The translations under genes were made by a program, and so were the position numbers. The notes beneath the pieces are model-generated. The model did not search any database. It had not been told where the DNA came from and was given only the letters and a program-made list of their open reading frames with translations. This document shows positions 1 through 5,515 of a stretch of DNA of 5,515 nt, piece after piece. Each line of letters opens with the position of its first letter. Positions within the stretch are counted from its first letter, which is position 1. Location of the stretch: the NCBI GenBank assembly GCA_015494385.1, contig WGBJ01000083.1, positions 1-5,515 of the forward strand. Reading direction: 5' to 3'. This stretch comes from Marinosulfonomonas sp. Lineage in GTDB: Bacteria > Pseudomonadota > Alphaproteobacteria > Rhodobacterales > Rhodobacteraceae.

Positions 1-1174
<1,174 letters not shown>

Positions 1175-1210
1175 TGTAGACTGCCGTCGGGGACAAAAAA
1201 GGGTATTGCG

Positions 1211-2158
1211 ATGAAAAAGGCATATTCCGGAATGAGACATCTGGCCTTGGCGGGTTTTGTCATTCTGTCCACAGTGGCCAGCGGCGCGGCGCAAACCATT
1301 CTGCGCATGGACAATGCCAGCTGTATCGGCGGGTTGGACAATCTGGCAAAAGTGGCCAAAGTTGACATTACGCCTGCCACAACCCCGCGCAAGGTTGTCG
1401 GAAAATGCGATGCCCAATCGGTGCAGGTGGTTGCACAACAGGCCGGCATTACGCTGGACATCAAGCGGATCAAATGGAACAGAAACGGCTTGTCACCGCT
1501 TGCCGACGGGAAGTTGCCGGAACAGTTGCGGCTGGAATTGCGCGGGGTGACGGTGCTTGAGGCACCCGCCGGTGATCCGGCATGGGCCTATCTGGCCGAC
1601 TATTCCAGATCAGGGCGCACATTCGATGCCGGTCTGGCGTTTGTTTTCGATCCGGAGACCGGCGTGCTGGATCTGACAGATGCCTCGATCCGTTTTCGCA
1701 ATGGCAATACCGCCAAATTGTCGGGCCGATTGCATGGTGTGGTTCAGGGTTTCCCCCAAAACCCCGAGATGGGGGTTTTCCCGCTGATTATCGACGATCT
1801 GACCTTGGCGGTCAGCAATGGTGACGCCCGCAAGAACCCGCTGACGGAGCTGGGCATTACCGTGCTGAAAAAGAACATCCCGAATGGCGATATTGCAAAA
1901 TTCCGCGCGCTGGCGACGCTTTATATCGCCAATGAACTGTCCAGGGTTCTGGACCGCAACGGTCTGGCTGCGGTGCAGCGACTGGTTTCGGATTTGCCCA
2001 ATCCAAAGGGGGATTTGCTACTGCGTCTGATGGCGGGCAAGGGGTATCCGGTTTTGCGGCTTGGGCTTTTGCGGGCAGACGAAAAGCTGTCCCAAATGCT
2101 GGACGGGGTTTCGGTGGAATTTGCCTATGGTCCTGATTTGTTTGCTACCGTGAACTGA
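1211..2158 (+). CDS. Exported protein of unknown function (315 aa) in the ftsY-yciB cluster
   Basis: I do not recognise the family. The N terminus looks like a Sec signal peptide: MKK, a hydrophobic stretch at 9-24, then small residues with likely cleavage near A26/A27 (ASGAA|Q); there is no lipobox Cys. The mature part has only two cysteines, C38 and C66, which could form a disulfide in the periplasm. The middle (about 105-205) alternates short hydrophobic and polar strands (for example LRLELRGVTVLE, LDLTDASIRF, AKLSGRL, IIDDLTLAVS), suggesting a beta-rich fold. The C-terminal third (225-300) looks helical, with no further membrane segment. The start is supported by AAAAGGG at 1197-1203, seven bases before ATG; a second in-frame Met at residue 8 would spoil the signal peptide. 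It sits 36 bases after ftsY and 25 before the permease, so it is probably co-transcribed. An envelope role is inference from export and neighbours only. Confidence 0.85.
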   Translation: MKKAYSGMRHLALAGFVILSTVASGAAQTILRMDNASCIGGLDNLAKVAKVDITPATTPRKVVGKCDAQSVQVVAQQAGITLDIKRIKWNRNGLSPLADGKLPEQLRLELRGVTVLEAPAGDPAWAYLADYSRSGRTFDAGLAFVFDPETGVLDLTDASIRFRNGNTAKLSGRLHGVVQGFPQNPEMGVFPLIIDDLTLAVSNGDARKNPLTELGITVLKKNIPNGDIAKFRALATLYIANELSRVLDRNGLAAVQRLVSDLPNPKGDLLLRLMAGKGYPVLRLGLLRADEKLSQMLDGVSVEFAYGPDLFATVN

Positions 2159-2172
2159 TGCAGCCGGTTTTC

Positions 2173-2176
2173 GGGG
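2173..2176 (+). promoter_or_regulatory. Shine-Dalgarno-like GGGG deciding the permease start
   Basis: GGGG ends seven bases before the ATG at 2184 but only one base before the ATG at 2178. The spacing therefore favours 2184 (MTEWF...) over the slightly longer 2178 start (MRMTEWF...). No other purine-rich tract lies upstream in the 25-base gap. Confidence 0.5.
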
Positions 2177-2183
2177 TATGCGG

Positions 2184-3089
2184 ATGACCGAATGGTTCAC
2201 CGCGTTGGAAGGCACGCCTGCGGGTCACCAGATTGCGCTGGCACTGGCGCTGGGATCGGCGCTGTTACACGCGATTTTCGGCGCTTTGCAAAAGGGCAAC
2301 CATGATCCGTGGCTGTCACGCGGGGCGATCGACATATCCTATGGGCTGATTGCGGTGCCGTTCGTGCTGTTCGTTGTGCCCTGGCCCGAGCCGCATATGT
2401 GGATGATCTTTGCCATAACCTTTGTGATCCACTGTTTTTACAAATACATGCAGGCCATGGCCTATGAACGCGGCGCCTATACGGTGGTTTACCCCGTGGT
2501 GCGCGGCACCGGCCCGCTGTTCGCGATCATTGGCGCCTGGCTGCTGTTTGGCGAACGGTTCAACGCGGTGCAATGGCTGGGCGTGGCGGTTCTGTTGTCG
2601 GGTATCTATGGGTTGGCGCTCTATAACCTGCGTCACCTGACCGTGGGGCGCGATACCCTGAAGATGGCGCTGGTGTTGGCGGTGATCACCGGGCTGACGG
2701 TGTCGACCTATACCACCTATGACGCCTATGGCATCCGCGCCAGCACCGACCCCTTTACCTTTCTGGCGTGGTTTTTCATGATCGACGGGCTGTTCTTTAT
2801 GCCCGCCATCGCCGCCCTGCGGTATCGCGTGATGCAAAACCCGCCCGCCCTGCGCCCGCTGCTGCTGCGCGGGCTGATCGGTGGCATCATCGCCTATTTC
2901 AGCTTTGGCGGTATCATTCTGGCCACCCGTCTGGACAATGTCGGACAGGCGGCGGTGCTGCGGGAAACCTCGACCGTGTTTGCGGCGTTGATCGGCTGGT
3001 TGATGCTAAAGGAACGGGTCGGCCCGCGCCGCCTGATACTTATGGCATTGATTGCGCTGGGCGCTGTGATAGTTGAACTGGGTGGATAA
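2184..3089 (+). CDS. EamA/DMT-superfamily permease, ten predicted membrane helices
   Basis: This is an inner-membrane carrier of the drug/metabolite transporter superfamily; the substrate cannot be read from the sequence. Counting from the 2184 start (301 aa), hydrophobic helices fall at about 16-34, 51-68, 73-90, 99-122, 129-148, 160-180, 190-212, 226-248, 255-274 and 281-298. This is the family's usual length and its two five-helix repeats. Each repeat ends with the typical EamA pattern: VVYPVVRGTGPLFA...LLFGERFNAVQWLGVAVLLSG in the first, and AAVLRETSTVFAALIGWL.LKERVGPRR.ILMALIALG in the second (split here at variable positions). The start is chosen by Shine-Dalgarno spacing; an ATG at 2178 would add two residues. 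Short gaps to the genes on either side (25 and 15 bases) indicate one operon. Confidence 0.9.
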   Translation: MTEWFTALEGTPAGHQIALALALGSALLHAIFGALQKGNHDPWLSRGAIDISYGLIAVPFVLFVVPWPEPHMWMIFAITFVIHCFYKYMQAMAYERGAYTVVYPVVRGTGPLFAIIGAWLLFGERFNAVQWLGVAVLLSGIYGLALYNLRHLTVGRDTLKMALVLAVITGLTVSTYTTYDAYGIRASTDPFTFLAWFFMIDGLFFMPAIAALRYRVMQNPPALRPLLLRGLIGGIIAYFSFGGIILATRLDNVGQAAVLRETSTVFAALIGWLMLKERVGPRRLILMALIALGAVIVELGG

Positions 3090-3104
3090 TGCGAAAGGCC
3101 TGAC

Positions 3105-3710
3105 ATGAGTGACGTGAAAAAAGTGAACCCCTTTGTCAAACTGTTGTTGGAGCTGGGGCCGATCGTGGTGTTCTTCATCGCTTATGGCAAAATGAAGGAC
3201 CAGACCTTTGCCTATAATGGCACGGACTATAACGGTTTCATTGTGGTCACGGCGCTGTTTGTGCCGCTGCTGGCGCTTACCACGTTCATTTTGTACCGGC
3301 TGACGGGCAAGTTGTCGGCCATGCAGATCATGACGCTGGTGATCGTGGTGGTGTTCGGGGGGCTGTCGGTCTGGTTCAATGACGAGCGGTTCTTCAAAAT
3401 GAAACCGACGATGATCTATCTTTTGTTCGCAGGCATGCTGGGGTTCGGATTGATGCGCGGCCAAAGCTATCTGCAACTGGTGATGGACGAGGCCATGCCG
3501 CTGAAACACGAGGGCTGGATGATCCTGACCAAACGCATCACCCTGTTTTTTCTGGCACTGGCGGTCACGAACGAAGTGGTCTGGCGCACGATGTCGACAG
3601 ACGCCTGGGTGAATTTCAAGGTGTTCGGCCTGACCGCTGCGGTGTTTGTGTTTTTCATGACCCAAGGCAAATTGATGCAGAAATACGCGATTGAGGAAGA
3701 CGAGGCATAG
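3105..3710 (+). CDS. yciB: Inner membrane-spanning protein YciB (septation protein A / IspZ family)
   Basis: A 201-residue polytopic inner-membrane protein of the YciB family. In enterobacteria YciB is linked to envelope synthesis and interacts with cell-elongation and division proteins; the older name, intracellular septation protein A, comes from a Shigella mutant phenotype. Family hallmarks are visible in order: ELGPIVVFFIAY (16-27), KLSAMQI (69-75), VVVFGGLSVWFND (81-93), FFKMKPTMIYLLFA (96-109), the invariant Asn-Glu with W160 in TNEVVWR (155-161), and W168 with FKVFG (171-175) before the last helix. About five hydrophobic helices are predicted, ending in a charged cytoplasmic tail (EEDEA). 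GAAAGG at 3093-3098, six bases before ATG, supports the start. It begins 15 bases after the permease and is the last gene of the + strand cluster; the next gene is convergent. Confidence 0.93.
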   Translation: MSDVKKVNPFVKLLLELGPIVVFFIAYGKMKDQTFAYNGTDYNGFIVVTALFVPLLALTTFILYRLTGKLSAMQIMTLVIVVVFGGLSVWFNDERFFKMKPTMIYLLFAGMLGFGLMRGQSYLQLVMDEAMPLKHEGWMILTKRITLFFLALAVTNEVVWRTMSTDAWVNFKVFGLTAAVFVFFMTQGKLMQKYAIEEDEA

Positions 3711-3730
3711 GTCCTGACCCTTGCCCTTCT

Positions 3731-3762
3731 TCTTGCAACAAATACCTGCGCCGCAGGCAAGA
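3731..3762 (-). terminator. Hairpin in the convergent spacer, probable terminator for the GST gene
   Basis: CCTGC (3745-3749) and GCAGG (3753-3757) form a five-pair stem with a three-base loop. Outer bases TCTTG (3731-3735) and CAAGA (3758-3762) can add a second stem across an internal bulge. Read on the - strand, downstream of the GST stop, the stem is followed by a T-rich run (TATTTGTTG), fitting a weak intrinsic terminator. On the + strand there is no T tract after it. The stem is short, so the call is tentative. Confidence 0.45.
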
Positions 3763-3770
3763 GATTCTAT

Positions 3771-3790
3771 GCCTCCGGCGGGGATATTTA
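3771..3790 (+). other. GC-rich dyad plus ATATTTA, possible end-of-operon element
   Basis: GCCTCCGGCGGGG followed by ATATTTA lies just past yciB. CTCC and GGGG can close a small hairpin over GGC (one G-U pair), followed by A/T-rich DNA, as in a weak + strand terminator for the ftsY-yciB unit. From memory, very similar strings recur many times between genes in Rhodobacterales genomes; I could not check this here. Confidence 0.4.
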
Positions 3791-3805
3791 TGGAACAAAG
3801 ATGGG

Positions 3806-4510
3806 TTACGAGCGGCGCTTGAACAGCACCTCCTGCGCTTTCTTGTCCGTTTGCAAATTGCCCCGTTTGTCCGCCGCTACAGCCTGTCCTGTGATCACCC
3901 CTTGCCGGGCGCCAACGGTTTTCAGCCAGCGGGCCATGTGGGGTTTGTCATCCAGCGTTTGTTCCTGTCCTTCCCATAATGTTGCCCAGGGCCAGATCGC
4001 CATATCGGCGATGGAATAGAAATCTCCGGCGACATATTCGTTATTCGCCAGTTGGCGATCAAGCACACCGTATAGGCGGGCAGTTTCGTTGCGGTAACGG
4101 TCTTTGGCATAGGGCAGGTCGTTGGGGGGATCCATCGACGGGGCGTATTTCAGGAAGTGATGCGCCTGACCCGCCATCGGGCCAAGGCCGCCCATTTGCC
4201 ACATCAGCCATTGGTCAACGGCAATCCGCTCGCGCTCGGTCTTGCCACAGAACTGCCCCGTCTTGCGCGCCAGATATTGCAGGATCGCGCCCGATTCAAA
4301 GATCGAGATCGGTTCGCCATCCGGCCCGTCGGGGTCAACAATCGCCGGCATCCGGTTGTTCGGGGCGATTTTCAGGAAATCAGGTTCGAACTGTTCGCCC
4401 GCGCCGATGTTCACCAGATGCAGATTGTAAGGCAGGTCCATTTCCGCCAGCGCAATGGTGATTTTCCAGCCATTCGGGGTGGGCCAGTAATATAGGTCGA
4501 TCGGTTTCAT
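3806..4510 (-). CDS. Nu-class (YfcG-like) glutathione S-transferase
   Basis: A 234-residue cytosolic GST of the same class as E. coli YfcG and YghU, enzymes noted for disulfide-bond reductase and peroxidase activity with glutathione. The thioredoxin-fold domain (about 1-85) has DLYYWPTPNGWK at 5-16, in which T11 and N13 match the Thr/Asn that replace the usual catalytic Tyr/Ser/Cys in YfcG. It also has NNRMPAIVD (51-59) with the cis-Pro P55, and FESGAILQYLA (71-81), whose E72-S73 bind the gamma-glutamyl group. The helical domain shows the class-typical QWLMWQMGGLGPMAGQAHHF (100-119) and the N-capping box YSIADMAIWPW (165-175, S166/D169). The start at 4510 is chosen because AAAGGAG lies eight bases upstream; an ATG at 4552 would add 14 residues with no homology. 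The gene is convergent with yciB and divergent from metZ. Its physiological substrate is unknown. Confidence 0.93.
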   Translation of the reverse strand: MKPIDLYYWPTPNGWKITIALAEMDLPYNLHLVNIGAGEQFEPDFLKIAPNNRMPAIVDPDGPDGEPISIFESGAILQYLARKTGQFCGKTERERIAVDQWLMWQMGGLGPMAGQAHHFLKYAPSMDPPNDLPYAKDRYRNETARLYGVLDRQLANNEYVAGDFYSIADMAIWPWATLWEGQEQTLDDKPHMARWLKTVGARQGVITGQAVAADKRGNLQTDKKAQEVLFKRRS

Positions 4511-4518
4511 GTCGCGTG

Positions 4519-4525
4519 CTCCTTT
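4519..4525 (-). promoter_or_regulatory. Shine-Dalgarno site of the GST gene
   Basis: On the - strand AAAGGAG ends eight bases before the ATG at 4508-4510. It is the strongest ribosome binding site near this gene and lies inside the longer open frame that begins at 4552, which argues for the shorter protein. Confidence 0.8.
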
Positions 4526-4581
4526 GTTTGTATTCAGCACGGGATCAGGCAAAAGGGCAAGGCGTGGCGTTTCAACAATAC

Positions 4582-4610
4582 TTGACCACGCCCCTCGCGG
4601 GCATTATCCA
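4582..4610 (+). promoter_or_regulatory. metZ: Sigma-70-type promoter of metZ
   Basis: TTGACC (4582-4587) and TATCCA (4605-4610) are separated by exactly 17 bases, a good housekeeping promoter match. The predicted transcription start is about 4617, two bases before the first paired base of the SAM-II aptamer. That position independently supports both calls. Confidence 0.7.
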
Positions 4611-4616
4611 GACCCC

Positions 4617-4673
4617 ATCGTGGCGATTTGTTACCGGATTGCGGGCCACGTTAAACATGCCGCTAAAGAGGGA
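4617..4673 (+). ncRNA. SAM-II riboswitch (metA RNA motif) in the metZ leader
   Basis: SAM-II is a compact H-type pseudoknot that binds S-adenosylmethionine, found mainly in alphaproteobacteria upstream of methionine biosynthesis genes. Stem P1 is a perfect six-pair helix, CGTGGC (4619-4624) with GCCACG (4645-4650). The loop opens with the conserved GATTTG (4625-4630). After P1 come the family's TTAAACA (4651-4657) and GCTAAAG (4662-4668) strings. The pseudoknot can form by GCGG (4641-4644) pairing with CCGC (4660-4663), extended by CC (4634-4635) with the GGG at 4670-4672. The element starts about at the predicted +1 and is followed by a terminator and metZ, so high SAM should lower metZ expression. 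Identification rests on motif and pairing, not on a covariance search. Confidence 0.9.
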
Positions 4674-4684
4674 TAGGGCGATAC

Positions 4685-4719
4685 CCCCGAAACCTTGGCT
4701 CCGGTTTTGGGGTTTTTTT
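4685..4719 (+). terminator. Intrinsic terminator (attenuator) between SAM-II riboswitch and metZ
   Basis: CCCCGAAACC (4685-4694) pairs with GGTTTTGGGG (4703-4712) over ten positions, nine Watson-Crick and one G-U, closing an eight-base loop. Seven T's follow directly (4713-4719). This is a textbook rho-independent terminator lying 29 bases before the metZ start codon, so it cannot serve an upstream + strand gene (none exists) and most likely acts as a leader attenuator. It suggests that SAM controls transcription elongation here, not only ribosome access. Confidence 0.88.
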
Positions 4720-4737
4720 ATGCCTGACGGCATGGAC

Positions 4738-4743
4738 AAGGAG
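4738..4743 (+). promoter_or_regulatory. metZ: Shine-Dalgarno site of metZ
   Basis: AAGGAG ends five bases before the ATG at 4749. It is about 65 bases downstream of the aptamer and outside the terminator stem, so it is not buried in the SAM-II pseudoknot as happens in SAM-II switches that act on translation. Confidence 0.8.
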
Positions 4744-4748
4744 ACGCG

Positions 4749-5515
4749 ATGAGCAACGATTGGAACGCCCGCACCAAGCTGGTGCATTCGGGCAGCCGCC
4801 GCAGCCAGTATAACGAAGTATCCGAGGCGATATACCTGACGCAGGGGTTCGTTTACGACACCGCCGAGGACGCGGAGGCGCGGTTCATCGAAACGGGACC
4901 GGATGAATTTATCTACGCCCGCTATGGCAACCCGACCGTGCGCATGTTCGAAGAGCGCATCGCGGCGCTTGAGGGGTGCGAGGATGCTTTTGCCACCGCG
5001 TCGGGCATGGCGGCGGTCAATGCGGCGCTGACCTGTGGCTTGAAGGCGGGGGATCATGTGGTTGCGGCCAAGGCGCTGTTTGGCTCGTGCCTGTATATCC
5101 TTGAGGATGTTCTGGCCCGTTTCGGGGTCCAGGTGACGCTGGTGGATGGTCCCGATCTGGCGGCCTGGCGCGGGGCGTTGCGCAGCGATACCAGGCTGGT
5201 GTTTTTCGAGAGCATTTCCAATCCGACGCTGGAACTGATTGATATCAAAGCGGTTTGTGATCTGGCCCATGCGGTCGGGGCACTGGTGGTGGTGGACAAT
5301 GTGTTTGCCACACCGATCTTTTCCAACGCTTTTGAACTGGGCGCCGATGTGGTGGTTTACTCGACCACCAAACACATTGACGGGCAGGGGCGGTGTCTGG
5401 GCGGGGTGGTGCTGGGCAGCCGTGATTATATCCGTGGCACGCTGGAGCCTTATCTGAAACATACTGGTGGTTCGATGAGTCCGTTTAACGCCTGGGTGAT
5501 GCTGAAGGGTATGGA
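4749..5515 (+). CDS. metZ: O-succinylhomoserine sulfhydrylase MetZ, 3' end beyond the window
   Basis: A pyridoxal phosphate (PLP) enzyme of the Cys/Met metabolism family that makes homocysteine from O-succinylhomoserine and sulfide (direct sulfhydrylation) in the cytosol. The 255 visible residues cover roughly two thirds of the usual length of about 390-400. PLP-site features are in place: YARYGNPT (56-63), whose Tyr/Arg contact the phosphate of the partner subunit; ATASGMAAV (82-90); the cofactor-ring Asp183 in VVDNVFATP (181-189); and the Schiff-base Lys208 in YSTTKHIDGQGR (204-215). The string HIDGQGRCLGG is typical of MetZ and separates it from cystathionine gamma-synthase and methionine gamma-lyase. 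The SPFNAWVMLKGM stretch (244-255) is also conserved. The start is fixed by AAGGAG five bases upstream. Expression is predicted to be repressed by SAM through the upstream riboswitch and terminator. No frameshift is seen. Confidence 0.94.
   Translation, partial: MSNDWNARTKLVHSGSRRSQYNEVSEAIYLTQGFVYDTAEDAEARFIETGPDEFIYARYGNPTVRMFEERIAALEGCEDAFATASGMAAVNAALTCGLKAGDHVVAAKALFGSCLYILEDVLARFGVQVTLVDGPDLAAWRGALRSDTRLVFFESISNPTLELIDIKAVCDLAHAVGALVVVDNVFATPIFSNAFELGADVVVYSTTKHIDGQGRCLGGVVLGSRDYIRGTLEPYLKHTGGSMSPFNAWVMLKGM

Noticed and set aside
3006..3665. 219-residue antisense frame opposite yciB
   Set aside because: His/Gln/Arg-rich shadow translation with no recognisable motif; the + strand carries the conserved YciB family.
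4511..4552. Fourteen-residue N-terminal extension of the GST
   Set aside because: The AAAGGAG site lies inside it at ideal distance from the ATG at 4510, and the family begins with MxxIDLYY; the extension shows no family resemblance.
4699..4743. Pairing of the terminator loop CTCC (4699-4702) with GGAG of the metZ Shine-Dalgarno site (4740-4743)
   Set aside because: Only four pairs and not extendable; such a match is expected by chance.
4516..4752. 78-residue + strand frame across the metZ leader
   Set aside because: It runs through the promoter, aptamer and terminator and has no ribosome binding site. Its late ATGs at 4720 and 4732 would give only ten or fewer residues overlapping the metZ start as ATGA, and ATG 4720 follows a T tract.
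4572..5462. 296-residue antisense frame opposite metZ
   Set aside because: It is a shadow of a high-GC gene, of low-complexity composition rich in Gln, His and Arg, with no domain; metZ on the + strand is unambiguous.

Overview
The window looks like ordinary chromosome of an alphaproteobacterium, most likely of the Rhodobacterales (Roseobacter/Rhodobacter type). The reasons are moderately GC-rich coding DNA with strong third-position G/C bias, the neighbourhood ftsY - EamA permease - yciB, and a SAM-II riboswitch ahead of metZ, a pairing typical of alphaproteobacteria. The taxonomic call is inference from gene content; there is no rRNA or phylogenetic marker beyond FtsY.

Layout. (1) Positions 1-3710 hold four genes on the + strand, separated by only 15-36 bases, so probably one transcription unit: the 3' part of ftsY (signal recognition particle receptor; its true start lies left of the window), an unrecognised exported protein, a ten-helix EamA/DMT permease and the inner-membrane protein YciB. 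The window opens inside a GCCAGA microsatellite that encodes a Pro-Glu array in the acidic N-terminal domain of FtsY. (2) Positions 3711-3805 are a short spacer between convergent genes, with hairpins that could end transcription from both sides. (3) Positions 3806-4510, on the - strand, encode a nu-class (YfcG-like) glutathione S-transferase. (4) Positions 4511-4748 are the divergent intergenic region. It carries a sigma-70-type promoter, a SAM-II riboswitch starting almost at the predicted +1, a strong intrinsic terminator and a Shine-Dalgarno site. (5) Positions 4749-5515 are the 5' two thirds of metZ (O-succinylhomoserine sulfhydrylase), cut by the right edge.

How the parts work together. 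The left block concerns the inner membrane: FtsY targets ribosomes to the translocon, and the other products are membrane or exported proteins. The right block is a feedback loop: MetZ makes homocysteine, the methionine and S-adenosylmethionine (SAM) precursor, and its leader senses SAM. A SAM-II aptamer followed directly by an intrinsic terminator implies transcriptional attenuation.

I see no mobile element, CRISPR array, tRNA, rRNA or defence cassette, and no stretch over 300 bases without a gene. I found no convincing undescribed system. The best items for a second look are the architecture of the metZ leader, the FtsY Pro-Glu microsatellite, the recurrent-looking GC-rich element in the convergent spacer, and the unidentified exported protein after ftsY.
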